From Symbiodinium natans (Eukaryota > Sar > Dinophyceae > Suessiales > Symbiodiniaceae), in NCBI GenBank assembly GCA_905221605.1, contig CAJNDS010002557.1, positions 107,501-157,500 of the forward strand: a stretch of DNA of 50,000 bases, in the 5' to 3' direction. Shown piece by piece: positions 8,685 through 18,870 of this stretch. A program made the position numbers and the translations under genes. The notes under the pieces were generated by a model. It was not told the DNA's origin. It saw only the letters and a list, made by a program, of their open reading frames with translations, and made no database searches. Numbering within the stretch: the first letter of the stretch is position 1; each line of letters opens with the position of its first letter.

Positions 8685-9127
8685 CTAGACCCTAACCCTA
8701 AACCCTAAACCCTAAACCCTAAACCCTAAACCCTAAACCCTAGAGTTTTGCATGGTCACAAACGCCAGACATAGACCCGACCCTAAACCGGGCCAGGCCT
8801 CTTGGACCAAGTAGCTCCTTGGGCATTCATGGCAAGTCAGCGTACTAGCTCTTTGTGGGGAATTAGGGGTTTAGGCACCTTCTCTCCTCATTTTCTCACC
8901 TTTTTTAAGGGGTGCCGAAGCCCGAAGCCCTAAACCCTAATAAACCCTATTCAGGAGGAAGAAGCATGTTAAGCGGAAACCAGACAACTGAAGAGCGGTC
9001 CTGCTCCGATTCTCTGGCATCTCTGGGGTTTAGGGTTTGGGGTTTAAGGTTTAGAATTTTTTTCGGGCTCAGGGGTGTCAAGTCTACTGTTAGGGGTGGA
9101 GGGGCGTTTTGACTGGAATGGCGTTTT

Positions 9128-9172
9128 TTTTGGGGGGGGGGGGGAGGGGGGGGGAGGGGGGGGGGGGGGGGT
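9128..9172 (+). repeat. Poly-G tract
   Basis: G runs broken by single A residues. Similar homopolymers lie at 4801-4822 (G), 16111-16130 (G), 31827-31861 (C) and 28041-28058 (G). Confidence 0.95.
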
Positions 9173-9359
9173 GAAGTTTATACTGTGATCATCCAGGGAT
9201 CATCCCGGGAGAGGAAAAGAACTTCCCTAAACCCTAAACCCTGAACCCTAAACCCTAGACCCGAAAACCCTAAACCTAACCCAAAACTCGCAACCCATAT
9301 TTTTTTGGGCAAGTCCAACGTTCATGCCCTGCCTGACTTTGGATGCCTCAACACCTCAA

Positions 9360-9540
9360 ATCCCCAGCTCTCTCTCTCTCTCTCTCTCTCTCTCTTGAAA
9401 CACTTAGGCTTTTTAGCTCAGACCTTCGGGGTTTGGGGTTGTTTTTTGGGGGTTGTTTTTTGGGGGTTGTTTTTTGGGGGTTGTTTTTTGGGGGTTGTTT
9501 TTTGGGGGTTGTTTTTTGGGGGTTGTTTGGGGGTTGTTTG
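9360..9540 (+). repeat. (CT)n followed by (TTTTTTGGGGGTTG)n minisatellite
   Basis: A CT-dinucleotide run at 9367-9395 is followed by six or seven 14-bp units of TTTTTTGGGGGTTG. Frames of 100-119 codons across it on both strands are low-complexity artefacts. Confidence 0.9.
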
Positions 9541-9585
9541 GGTTATTTGCCGGGTTGGGGGTTTGGGGGCTCAGGATTTTGGGGC

Positions 9586-9663
9586 TTTCGTGCTTCAAGG
9601 TTCGCAATGGCGTTCGCCATCGGCGTGCCCCGGAACTCCAGCAGGGTAGGGCCCCACTTGGTC
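9586..9663 (-). CDS. Putative exon, unknown protein
   Basis: Minus acceptor ACTTCAG, then T-K-W-G-P-T-L-L-E-F-R-G-T-P-M-A-N-A-I-A. Good third-position GC. Confidence 0.6.
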
Positions 9664-9919
9664 CTGAAGTGTGTGGGTGGGTGGCTGGGGGGGGGGGCTT
9701 AGGGTTTAGGGTTTCGGGTGATCGAGATGATGTGCTAGATTGGGAATATAGATGAAGCGACCCAAGTAGCATATTCTGGGGGTGGGGGGTGGGGGGGTCT
9801 CCTTGACCATGGACTACAGTATAAAGACCCCCTAAACCCTAAGCCCTGAACCCCAAAACTTCTGAGCACTCGTGGGCCTGCCTCAAGACACACCTTCTAT
9901 ACGGTCCTTCAGGCAGGGG

Positions 9920-10018
9920 GGTTCATGGGGGTAGGCACCCAGGGAATCTTAAGGAAGCTTAGGGAGCCTTAAGGGGTAGTGGGGAGTATTCCCCGATTGA
10001 ACCCCTCTCCCTTAAGGA
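9920..10018. mobile_element. Family-6 element, copy 1
   Basis: GGGGGTAGGCACCCAGGGAATCTTAAGGAAGCTTAGGGAGCCTTA and GGGGTAGTGGGG align block by block with 11318-11440. It ends in CCCTTAAGGACCCC. Confidence 0.7.
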
Positions 10019-10069
10019 CCCCAGAAGGACAGCACCGCAAAGGCGGCGTGTACAAGGTATGAAGGGGCA

Positions 10070-10218
10070 GAAGGAGGGACGCCTAGGATTGACCCTTAAC
10101 CTTATTCCACTTCTAGCCCCCATATATATATATATACCTGTCTATACAGACCCTATATACCTAAGCAGCCCCCAAATAACCCCTAAACAACCTTTAAGGT
10201 CCCTTATAAGGGTAGCCT
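10070..10218 (+). mobile_element. Family-1 element (GGAGGGAC ends), copy 1
   Basis: Shares CCTATATACCTAAGCAGCCCCCA and AAGGTCCCTTATAAGGGT with the minus strand of 10645-10780. The centre has a TATATA run. It is AT-poor outside the core and has no coding capacity. Confidence 0.8.
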
Positions 10219-10319
10219 TGATGTGCTGTTGCGGATCTCTTGGCCTCGCTGTCGGGGAGCTTCCCCACAAGTCGAATCTCACTTACAAGGGCCCTCCCCC
10301 AGTTCGAGAAAAAACGCAT
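10213..10319 (-). CDS. Putative 35-codon exon
   Basis: Minus acceptor GCGCGCAG, then M-R-F-F-S-N-W-G-R-A-L and E-I-R-L-V-G-K-L-P-D-S-E-A-K-R-S. An internal GTAAGTGAG could give an alternative, shorter exon. The 3' end abuts family-1 element copy 1. Confidence 0.55.
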
Positions 10320-10427
10320 CTGCGCGCCCTAAACCCTAACCCTAAACCCTAACTCTAAACCCTAAACCCTGAAGCCCTAAACCCTAAACCCTAAACCCTA
10401 AACCCTAAACCCTAAACCCCAAATCTC

Positions 10428-10549
10428 CATCCGGGGGGCGTGTCTGCGACGGATACTTTGGCGCCACTCCGGCGACCTCCAGGAAAAAAAGCGAAACTGA
10501 GCAACTGCGAACAGCCTCCTTGCCTTGCACCGATGTAAGTCAAAGACAT
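10428..10549 (-). CDS. Putative 40-codon exon, basic/aromatic
   Basis: Minus frame V-F-D-L-H-R-C-K-A-R-R-L-F-A-V-A-Q-F-R-F is open. A second minus frame is open as well, so the frame is unsettled. Confidence 0.4.
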
Positions 10550-10644
10550 CCCCCCCCGAACCGAAAAACCAGAGCCCTGAGTAACCCCTGAACCACTCAC
10601 CTAGATTCCAGCTTAGCTCGCCTGCCTAAGATCAAGGCACTAAA

Positions 10645-10780
10645 GGAGGGACCCTTATAAGGGACCTTAGGGGCTATTTCGGGGGCATATCTGGGGGCTG
10701 CTTAGGTATATAGGGACGGAAAAAATGGTGTATATGGGGGGTTATTTAGGGGAATCAGATTACGGGTCCCTTCCCTCCCA
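10645..10780 (-). mobile_element. Family-1 element, copy 2 (inverted)
   Basis: Reads GGAGGGACCCTTATAAGGGACCTTAGGGGC on + and ends GGGTCCCTTCCCTCCC, so the ends are inverted repeats. It lies in opposite orientation to copy 1, about 430 bp away. Confidence 0.8.
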
Positions 10781-10817
10781 ACCCGAAACCCGAAACCCTA
10801 AACCCTAAACCCTAAAC

Positions 10818-10910
10818 TGCCCCTTAAACGATGGTCCAAACAGGGGAGGGCCAAGCTCGAACGCACTTAGGCCCTGCACAGGTTTGTTGGTGACCCTGTC
10901 ATCCTTTAGA
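10818..10910 (-). CDS. Putative 30-codon exon
   Basis: Minus frame F-L-K-D-D-R-V-T-N-K-P-V-Q-G-L-S-A-F-E-L then G-P-P-L-F-G-P-S-F-K-G is open to the array edge. Confidence 0.55.
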
Positions 10911-11100
10911 AAAATGCAGGGATTGGGGTTAGGGTTTAGGGTTTAGGGTTTAGGGTTTAGGGTTTGGGGTTTAGGGTTTAGGGTTTAGAGTTTAGGTTTT
11001 AGGGTTTAGGGTTTCGGGTTTCGGGTATAGGGCTTAGGGCTTGCGGCATATAGGGTTTAGTGTGGGGTTTAGAACCTTCAGGCTTTGGTGTTGGAGGCTT

Positions 11101-11195
11101 AGGTTTTATTAGATATAAGTAGGGGTTAGAAGTATATTTTTCGTCCTTTTCTCTCTACTTGTGACTGTAAACAACCATGAACCTCCGATGGGATC
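11101..11195. mobile_element. Family-3 element, diverged
   Basis: Contains ATAAGTAGGGGTTAGAAGTA and ends ACCATGAACCTCCGATG. The minus strand of that end, GGTTCATGG, would act as the GT donor of the small island at 11197-11220. Confidence 0.5.
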
Positions 11196-11317
11196 GTCCA
11201 GCTTTGGGAGCGTAAGAGGCTGGGGTTTAGGGTTTAGGCTATAGAGTTTAGGGCTCAGGGTTTAGGGTTCAATTCAATTGAACCCTACACCCTCACTTCA
11301 GTCACTTCAGCCATCCC

Positions 11318-11440
11318 CGGAGGGGGTTATGGGGGGGTAGGTACCTGGGGAACCTTAGCGACGCTTAGAGAGCCTTACAGAGTAGTGGGGGAATGTTGGG
11401 TTACATCCCCCCCCCCCCCACCCTTAAGGACCCTATAATT
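11318..11440. mobile_element. Family-6 element, copy 2
   Basis: GGGGGTAGGTACCTGGGGAACCTTAGCGACGCTTAGAGAGCCTTA, a poly-C insert at 11407-11419, then CCCTTAAGGACCC. Confidence 0.7.
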
Positions 11441-11837
11441 GAGGTGTCCGGATGGAGTCTATACGGTTGTAAACCCCAAACGCTCACCCCAAACCCTGAA
11501 CCCGACGTTTGGGCTGCACTCCCGGCTGCCAGGAATGCCTTTGAAGCTACCCCTTTAGAAAGTTCCCCCGAGGAGCGCGATGGAGAGAGAGACGGAGCCG
11601 GGGCGAGCGAACTGACGATCTGGCCCCTCGAAAAAAAGTACAGAAATACAGGAGCGACATCAAGAAATAACATAAGAATGAAAGAAAGCAGAACGAAAAA
11701 AAAGGACAGAGAAAGAAGTAAACAAAGAGAGAGAGAGAGAGCGTGGTATTGGGACTCCCGCCTTAGGTTAGTCCCCCCCTTAAGAACCCTAAACCCTAAA
11801 CCCTAAACCCTGAACCCTGAACCCTGGAAACCAGAAA

Positions 11838-11925
11838 CAAATGCAGCTTCCGGCCTATGCCAAGCTTGCTACTCGCCAAGAAATCGGCAGCTTTCCTGTC
11901 TGGGACGCACCTCTGTGGCTTTTGT
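11838..11925 (-). CDS. Putative exon, unknown protein
   Basis: Minus frame P-Q-R-C-V-P-D-R-K-A-A-D-F-L-A-S-S-K-L-G. The upstream flank is the hairpin element 11935-12055. Confidence 0.55.
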
Positions 11926-11934
11926 GGTTCTTGG

Positions 11935-12055
11935 GTCTTCGGTTGGGATGTTCCCACTTACACTAGCAAGTCCTTAATAGGGACTACAAAATAGGGGGGT
12001 CCTATGATCCCTACTAAAGACTCTTCGTGTAAGGGGGAACATCCCAAGTCTTGGG
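11935..12055. mobile_element. Hairpin element with 25-bp inverted ends
   Basis: TTGGGATGTTCCCACTTACACTA pairs with CGTGTAAGGGGGAACATCCCAA. CCTTAATAGGGACTACAAAATAGGGGGGTCCTATGATCC makes an inner stem. Confidence 0.8.
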
Positions 12056-12985
12056 GCTTCTTGGGTTGTGGGGTCGAGGGTTGAGGGTCTCTTAGGTCTA
12101 GGGCTTGTTAAGGGAGATGTCCAGGAGAATTCGGTCTTGAGGCTCCTTGGGATTCAGGGTTTAGGGTTTAGGGTTTTGGGTTTAGGGTTTTGGGGCTTCA
12201 GGGTTTCGACCTCTTGATCGTTAACGCCTGTCATGTAACCAGGCATCCAAGATACCAGTGCCGCTATGAGCAACCTAGCCGTTGAATCACCACGTACTCA
12301 GAAAACGACAGACCTTGAGGCCAAAACCCTGTAAACCTTAAACCCTGAACCCTAAACCCTAAACCCTGGAGCCCCCCGCGAAGCCCAGAAGCCCTGAATT
12401 GCCCACAAGGTTGTCACGAAGCTTGAAAGGAAACGTCTTTGTCTAGTAGGGTTTAGGGTTTAGGTTTAGGGTTGAGGGTTGAGGGTTTAGGGTTTAGAGT
12501 TTGGGGTCGAGGCTTTAGGGTATCACTTTTTTTGTTTAGGCAGACTCACGAGCGAAACAGTGAATCGCGCGACCACGCCGAACATAAGACCGACCCTAAT
12601 GGAACATAAAGTGCTTGTGCTCGTTAAGATAACCCTTGACTTTTGCTGATTTGTTTGTTCAGCTTGAGAATGAGCGAAAACAATCAGCGATAAAGTTTTT
12701 TTGCAAGAGGAAGCAAGGCACCCTAAACCCTAAACCCTAAACCCTAAACCCTAAACCCTAAACCCTAAACCCTAAACCCTAAACCCTAAACCCTAAACCC
12801 TAAACCCTAAACCGTCTCTGTACTTTCCCAGGTTTCCTCCCACGCACTATGGTTGTAAGCGGAATGTCCTGCCAGCACAAAGTCGAGCCTATCTGTTAGG
12901 TCAAAAATATATCAAGAACAGCATGACATTTAGGGTTTAAGGGGTTGGGGTTTAGGGTTTTAGGTTTAGGAAAATCTTGAAGTCA

Positions 12986-13067
12986 TTAAGTGACTTCGGC
13001 ACCCTCATTCTCTATCCACCCGGCCTGGAAGCAAGTAGAAATAACCGCCAACTGGTAAACATGCACC
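12986..13067 (-). CDS. Putative exon with terminal stop
   Basis: Minus acceptor TGTTACAG, then V-H-V-Y-Q-L-A-V-I-S-T-C-F-Q-A-G-W-I-E-N and TAA at 12986-12988. Confidence 0.55.
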
Positions 13068-13370
13068 CTGTAACAGGGGAAAAGGGAACAAGCACGCTGT
13101 CTGCATGCTCCAAGCCCTAAACCCGACACCCTATATAAATTGGTAGCCCAGCAACCATATTGCAGAGAGGGTGCCCTTTCTTTGGCTGGGTATTATAACG
13201 GGACCTGGAACCCACAAAAACGGGCAACAGGGCACCCTAATATACCCCAAAATACTATAATCCTTATCATCATTATCGGAATCCCCGAAACCCTAAACCC
13301 TAAACCCTAAGCCCGAAACCTCAGACCCTAAACCCTAAACCCTAAACCCTAAACGCTACTACGTAACGTG

Positions 13371-13450
13371 TGAGGCTATGTGGGGGGTGTCCGTGCGCAG
13401 GCGAGCCACACAAAGAGGGCCACGTCGACGGACTCGCCAGGCTTGGCTCC
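13371..13450 (-). CDS. Putative exon, hydrophobic
   Basis: Minus frame K-P-G-E-S-V-D-V-A-L-F-V-W-L-A-C-A-R-T-P. Other minus frames are also open, so the frame is tentative. Confidence 0.4.
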
Positions 13451-14047
13451 TCAAGTTGAACTCAGGGTTTCGGGTTTAGGGTTTAGGGTTTAGGGTTTAG
13501 GGTTTAGAGTTTAGGGTTTAGGGTTTAGGGTTTAGGGTTTAGGGTTTGGGGTTTGGGGTTTAGGGTTTAGGGTTTGGGGTTTGGGGTTTAGGGTTGCGGG
13601 TTTGGGGTTGAGGGTGGAGGTCAAGCATGTCTCTGAAGCACGTGGAGTTATGGAAGTCTAGGCTGGCGGTAAACAGAGGGCCCCTCAAAAAAAACAAACA
13701 ATGTCCAACACTCCTTCGGTCAGCTCTCTCGATTGGGGCCCCTTTTGAGAATCCGATGATCATGTGGATCCTTCTATTTCTGTTTTAGGGTTTAGTGGGT
13801 CTAGGGCTTAGGGTTTTGGTCTAGGGTTTCGGGAATGGGCAGTTCTCTGAATCAAGCTCCTCTTCTTGACTTGACTTGTTCAAGAGCCACTGGGCCCTAA
13901 AACCCCTGAAGCCCCAAAAGCCTCGACCTTCAACCCCTAACCCTTAAACCCCTACAAGCCCCAAATCTCAAAACTCAAACCCAGAACCGTAAATTCCGTA
14001 AGGGTCATCTTCGGTACACACAGGGGGGGAGGGGGGAGATTGAAACC

Positions 14048-14121
14048 CCTGGAAAAACGATAGTCCGGGATGCCACCACCCTCCCCCTCCAGCCATGCCC
14101 ATGTTTCGTTCTTTTTATAGG
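14048..14121 (-). CDS. Putative exon, unknown protein
   Basis: Minus frame K-K-N-E-T-W-A-W-L-E-G-E-G-G-G-I-P-D-Y-R starts at an array variant (CCCTATAAA) and stays open. Confidence 0.5.
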
Positions 14122-14186
14122 GCTTAGGGTTTAGGGTTTAGGGTTTTCAGGTTTAGGGTTTACGGACTATCAACCAAAAAACTCAC

Positions 14187-14238
14187 GGGCAACCCCATCC
14201 TTCATCTCTCAGTAACCTCTCTCGAACTTCACGAGATA
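14187..14238 (-). CDS. Putative exon with GTGAGT donor
   Basis: Minus frame S-R-E-V-R-E-R-L-L-R-D-E-G-W-G-C-P is followed by GTGAGTTTTT. Confidence 0.6.
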
Positions 14239-14466
14239 GAGTTTAGGGCTTAGGGCTTAGGGCTTAGGGCTTAGGGCTTAGGTTTAGGGCTTAGGGCTTA
14301 GGGTTTAGGGTTTAGGGTTTAGGGTTTAGGGTTTAGGGTCTAGGGTTTAGGGTTTAGGTTTCGAAGCATCTGGCTGCCATGGGTTCACAAGGCCGGGTGA
14401 GTTTGATTTGACAAAGGAGCCCAGAACTCAAAAACTGCTCATGAGTTGCACCATGCGTCCGACTGA

Positions 14467-14550
14467 CTACTAGACCCCAGAATGCAACCTAGGAATAACA
14501 AGGGCGCCCCCTATTTTGGTTTAAGAGGATTCTAAGGGGAACCGAATCCC
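14467..14550. mobile_element. Family-5 element, copy 1
   Basis: CTACTAGACCCCAGAATGCAACCTAGGAATAACAAGGGCGCCC matches 47121-47165. It ends GATTCTAAGGGGAACCG. Confidence 0.7.
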
Positions 14551-14597
14551 CATCTGAGTGTTTAGGGTTTAGGGTTTGGGGTTTAGGGCTTAGGGTT

Positions 14598-14696
14598 GTG
14601 CCTGCCATCCCGGCCCTGGAACAACGCTCCCACACAGCGGAGCCATCCCAGAAGACGACTTTCCCTGAAAAGCTGGGGTGGAACTCCTGCACTCAA
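14598..14696 (-). CDS. Putative 33-codon exon
   Basis: Minus acceptor GAGTGCAG, then E-F-H-P-S-F-S-G-K-V-V-F-W-D-G-S-A-V-W-E is open to the array. Confidence 0.6.
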
Positions 14697-14817
14697 AGCC
14701 CTAAACCCAAACAACCCGAAACCAAAAACCCTCATAACCCTACTCCCGAATAGCCCTAAACCCTAAACCCTGAACCCAACCACCAAGCCACAAAAACACA
14801 TGACATGAGCTGACTCC

Positions 14818-14904
14818 CTATCCGCCCCAGCCCTCGACCTCCCTGCAAACCCAAACCGAGTAGGAGGGGCTGGTACCTTTTCTTGGAGGTTGCCAGAGTA
14901 AGGG
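14818..14904 (-). CDS. Putative exon with terminal stop
   Basis: Minus acceptor TACCACAG, then P-L-L-W-Q-P-P-R-K-G-T-S-P-S-Y-S-V-W-V-C and a TAG at 14818-14820. Confidence 0.55.
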   Translation of the reverse strand, partial: PLLWQPPRKGTSPSYSVWVCREVEGWGG

Positions 14905-15088
14905 CTGTGGTATTGTTCCAAGCCCTAAACCCCAAACCCCAAACCCCAAACCCCAAACCCCAAACCCCAAACCCCAAACCCCAAACCCCAAACCCCAAAC
15001 CCCAAACCCCAAACCCTAAACCCTAAACCCTAAACCCTAAACCCTAAACCCTACTTTAAAGGCACTACCCCATTGTCAGCGGTGCAGC

Positions 15089-15160
15089 TCAATGACCTCC
15101 GGACGTGGACGCAACCGGGGGCCCGGTGACAGCAGGGCGGGCAGCTTCCTGGAACTGGAG
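15089..15160 (-). CDS. Putative exon, unknown protein
   Basis: Minus acceptor CCCCGCAG, then L-Q-F-Q-E-A-A-R-P-A-V-T-G-P-P-V-A-S-T-S, TGA at 15089-15091. Confidence 0.55.
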   Translation of the reverse strand, partial: LQFQEAARPAVTGPPVASTSGGH

Positions 15161-15370
15161 CTGCGGGGTAGGGCTGAAGGGCTTAGGGTTTAGGGTTAGG
15201 GGTTAGGGGTTTAGGGTTTAGGGTCTAGGGTTTAGGGTTTAGGGTTTAGGGTTTAGGGTTTAGGGTTTAGGGTTTAGGGTTTAGGGTCTAGGGTTTAGGG
15301 TTTAAGTGATATAAGGGCTTAGGGTTTTTAAGGACTAAGGACTTAAGGGCTAGGGATTTGAATTTGGGGT

Positions 15371-15417
15371 GCATAGTTTAGGTCTTCACGCTGCTTTTGA
15401 CTGCAGGGTTCGAGTAG
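15371..15417 (-). CDS. Putative short exon
   Basis: Minus acceptor CCACCAG, then L-L-E-P-C-S-Q-K-Q-R-E-D-L-N-Y. Confidence 0.5.
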
Positions 15418-15703
15418 CTGGTGGGTTTCGGGTTAGGGTTGAGGGCTTAGGGTTTGGGGTTTAGGGTTTAGGGTTTAGGGTTTCGGGCTTAGGGCTTAGG
15501 GTTTAGGGTTGTTCTGGTTTAGGGTCTAGGGTGTATTGTGTTTAGGATTTGGAGGGTTTGCAAGGTTTATTGGGATTTTGGGGCTTACAGGCGGCAGGGC
15601 TAGAAGTATGACTCTCATCATCCTCATTACTACTATGTCTACAGCTATTGCTATCTACTACATATTTCTCCGAAGACTGCTACTGCTGTCACTACCTACT
15701 TCT

Positions 15704-15785
15704 GCGATGGCGATTCAATACCGAGGAACCGAAGAACCGAAGCCATCTTGCACAGGCAAAAACGATTCCTTGGCTTCCAGAGGCC
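15704..15785 (-). CDS. Putative exon, basic
   Basis: Minus frame G-L-W-K-P-R-N-R-F-C-L-C-K-M-A-S-V-L-R-F, then TAG. A triplet-repeat tract (15605-15670) follows in the sense direction. Confidence 0.45.
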
Positions 15786-16742
15786 CCCTAAACCCTAAAC
15801 CCTAAACCCTGAACCCTGAATCCTCGACCCTCAACCCTCAACCCTAAACCCTAACCCTAACCCTAAACCCTAAACCCTAAACCCTAAACCCTAAACCCTA
15901 AACCCTAAACCCTAAACCCTAAACCCCAAGCCCTAAACCCTAAACCCAAAGTTTAGGGCGTAGGGTGGTTTAGGGAACCCTACGCCTCCCCAAATGATCC
16001 CAAGCCCTAACCCTAAACCCTAAACCCAAAATCCCAACCTGGGCCACCTCGGGTGCCCGAGCCGGCGCGGCTCGGGAGCTGTTCGCAAGGATTTCGCCTC
16101 AGAGCCGGAGGCGGGGGGGGGGGGGGGGGGTAGCAAGGGTTTAGGGTTTAGGGTTTAGGGTTTAGGGTTAGGATGAGCGGGGGAGGCTTCCACATGACGA
16201 AATCGAAGCAAAACAATGGTAGCAATATCTGTGATAGTGCTAAGAAGAAGAATAATAATAATCAGTTAGGTTTTGGGTTTAGGGTTTATAGGGTGTAGGG
16301 AATAAACGGCTCTATAAACTTCGAAGGTTTCCCAGTCGAGTTCCAGGAGATAAGTCGATGTAAAGTGCCCGAGTTCGCGCTCGGTAGCGGACAATGGCGG
16401 TGAGAAACACCGACTGTTCAGGGTTTTGGAGTTTAGGGTTTAGGGTTTAGGGTTTAGGATTTAGGGTTTAGGGTTTAGGGCTTCGGGCTTCGGGTACATG
16501 ATCCGAACAGTTCTCCCAAAGCACCGTATCATAAAAAACATGCTAAATATTGCCTCCGGCTTCTACAACAAAGGATACAGGCAACATCGTCAGGAGACTA
16601 GAGAACTGAAAAGCCATAACCCCAACTAAGCCCTAAACCCTAGACCCTGCCAAAAGCCTACAGCCTACAGCCTAAAGCCTAAAGCCTAAACCCTAAACCC
16701 TGAACCCTAAACCCTGAACCCTAAACCCTAAACCCTAAACCC

Positions 16743-16832
16743 TTCTCCGCCAAGATGCTTTGCCTTGCCAGCCTCTCCTCCGAGGACGACTGCGACGCGA
16801 TTGGGCCTCGGCCCGTCGTAAAGCCAAAGCCC
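16743..16832 (-). CDS. Putative 30-codon exon
   Basis: Minus acceptor ACCAGTAG, contributed by the inverted end of the family-2 element at 16833. Then G-F-G-F-T-T-G-R-G-P-I-A-S-Q-S-S-S-E-E-R and high third-position GC. Confidence 0.6.
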
Positions 16833-17080
16833 CTACTGGTTCTTAGCAGGGAAGGATTGGTTTAGGGTTTAGGGTTTAGGGGTTTGTACCCTTTTTTGTT
16901 TAAGGGGCTCATAAAGGCGCCTAAACCCCAAAAACAGGGCATAAGGGCCCTCTTCTGGGGCCTACCCAGTAGTACGGAACGAGGGGAATTCGGGTTCAGG
17001 GTTTTGGGTATCCCTACATATACCCTTCAAGGGAGTATATATAGGGGACCTCATTCCCGCATTCCCTACTAAGATCCAGC
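16833..17080. mobile_element. Family-2 element enclosing TTTAGGG repeats
   Basis: Left CTACTGGTTCTTAGCAGGGAA and right TTCCCTACTAAGATCCAGCG are inverted repeats. Inside are a short TTTAGGG array, CCTTCAAGGG and a TATATA core. This shows a hairpin element carrying heptamers internally. Confidence 0.7.
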
Positions 17081-17310
17081 GAGGGATGGGAACGAAAGCC
17101 ATAAGAAGAACGAGGACCACCATTGTAAATATGCCAATAACAAATGCTGCTATCAAAAACAGTGAACGTTCCAATACATAAATATTTGTAGAGAACGGAA
17201 GAACTGTAGCTAGAATTTGGAGGGCCCGTGAGAGCAAGCCTACATCGTCGAGCTTCAGAGCCCCTATCGAGTTTGCTAGGGCCATTCGCGATACAAGCCA
17301 GTCTTCTGAC
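17080..17310 (-). CDS. Putative long exon with hydrophobic segment
   Basis: Minus frame D-W-L-V-S-R-M-A-L-A-N-S-I-G-A-L-K-L-D-D, L-L-S-R-A-L-Q-I-L-A-T-V-L-P-F, then about 25 hydrophobic residues (L-F-L-I-A-A-F-V-I-G-I-F) that could span a membrane. It runs into the family-2 element 16833-17080, where coding probably ends. Confidence 0.55.
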
Positions 17311-17827
17311 CTACTCCCTTGCTTTTTGCTGCGACCATTTGCAGTCTTACTTTGCTTGTGCCACCATGACTATCATTACTGATGCTACAACTACAAATAA
17401 ACTACAATTACAACTACAACTACAACTGCGACTGCTATTACTACTCCCTACGAAGCACCCTAAACCCTAAACCCTAAACCCTAAACCCTAAACCCTAAAC
17501 CCTAAACCCTAAACCCTAAACCCTAAACCCTAAACCAATAACCAATAAACCCTAAACCCTAAACCCCAAACCCCAAACCCTAAGCCGGGTACGCTCCAGG
17601 GGCCCCGGGCCCGGGCCAGGCGACCTGTAGCCCACTTGGCCGCCACCCTGCGCGAGGCTGGACACAGCCTGCAGCCTTGGATTGGTTGCTGCTGAGGAAC
17701 AGATCATGCATTGACATTCCAAGCAGATAGCATTTAGATATATATGCATATATATATATATATACATACATACAGTTATTCTCTTCTTCAACTCACAGAA
17801 GAAGGAAACCTAATTGTGTGTGCGTAC

Positions 17828-17896
17828 ATCCAAACTCTCTCCATGGTTTCGTGGCTCATTACAGCTTGAAGCCCTGCCAAATGTTGTGATACTCAT
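17828..17896 (-). CDS. Putative exon with GT donor
   Basis: Minus frame S-I-T-T-F-G-R-A-S-S-C-N-E-P-R-N-H-G-E-S then D and GTACGCAC. Confidence 0.5.
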
Positions 17897-17987
17897 GGGG
17901 CTCAGGGCGTATAGGGCATATAGGGCTATGGAGCTCGTAGGGCTAAACCCTAAACCCTGAAACCCTAATCCCTAACTATTTATGATA

Positions 17988-18110
17988 GGGCTTCGCGCCT
18001 AGGCCAAGGATGCTGCCCTTGCATCGCAGGCCAGGTAGCAGAACTTCGCGCTCTCGAGCTTCGTTCTCCTTGGCCTCAAAGCAACTCTGAGGAAAAATTC
18101 GGGCCGAGTA
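17988..18110 (-). CDS. Putative 33-codon exon, charged helix
   Basis: Minus frame C-F-E-A-K-E-N-E-A-R-E-R-E-V-L-L-P-G-L-R. A second minus frame is also open. Confidence 0.55.
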
Positions 18111-18434
18111 GTTCACATTTCGGGCGCAGAGGGTCCTAAACCCTAAACCCTAAACCCTAAACCCCAAACCCTAAACCCTAAACCCTAAAGCCTAAAGCCT
18201 AAACCCTAAACCCTAAACCCTAAACCCTAAAGCCCAAACCCTAATTATACCCTATACCCTATAAACCTCTAAATCCTGTGGAGCTGAAAACGACGGAGCC
18301 CGCACACTCCGACGAGGAACCACGTATATAAGTGGATCAGGGATGCCCTCTCTAGGGTTTAGGGTTTAGGGTTTAGGGTTTAGGGTTTAGGGTTTAGGGT
18401 TTAGGGTTTAGGGTTTAGGGTCAGGGCTTAGGGT

Positions 18435-18592
18435 GCTGCTCTTTATCTCGAAACCGTCCCAGGAACAGCTCCCGGCCTGTTGGCCGCGGAGCTCACCCGT
18501 CCTCCGAAGCTCCTCCCTCTCCGCATGCCGCCGCTGCTGCGCCAGCGCCTCCAAAAATGTGGAGCTTCGTAGGCTGGAGAAGAAGCGGTTTA
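18435..18592 (-). CDS. Putative 50-codon exon, coiled-coil-like
   Basis: Minus frame F-L-E-A-L-A-Q-Q-R-R-H-A-E-R-E-E-L-R-R-T, then a Gly/Ser-rich tail S-C-S-W-D-G-F-E-I-K. It fills the island between arrays and is one of the clearest coding readings. Confidence 0.7.
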
Positions 18593-18870
18593 GGGTTTAG
18601 GGTTTGGGGTTTGGGGTTTAGGGTGTAGGGTTTAAGCGCTGAATCCTACTGCAAGTGTGTAACTACGATTGGAGAAAGTTCTCAAGCCATGTTGCTTCTG
18701 TGCGGAAGTCGGCTTGAGGGAGTGGATCTCGACTGGTGCAAAGTGCAAAGCAAACCAACACTGCATGTCCTGCTGGTAATGGCTATACTGGTAATAGCAA
18801 CTTTAGAGCGCAGAGACACTCCGAGCACTACCTGAGTACTTTTGCTTCAAAGCATCATGAGTTAAGGGCT

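Noticed and set aside
9305-9772. Overlapping 100-119 codon frames on both strands
   Set aside because: They read through (CT)n and the 14-bp GGGGGTTGTTTTTT repeat in several frames at once, with only the TKWGPTLLEF island (9586-9663) looking real.
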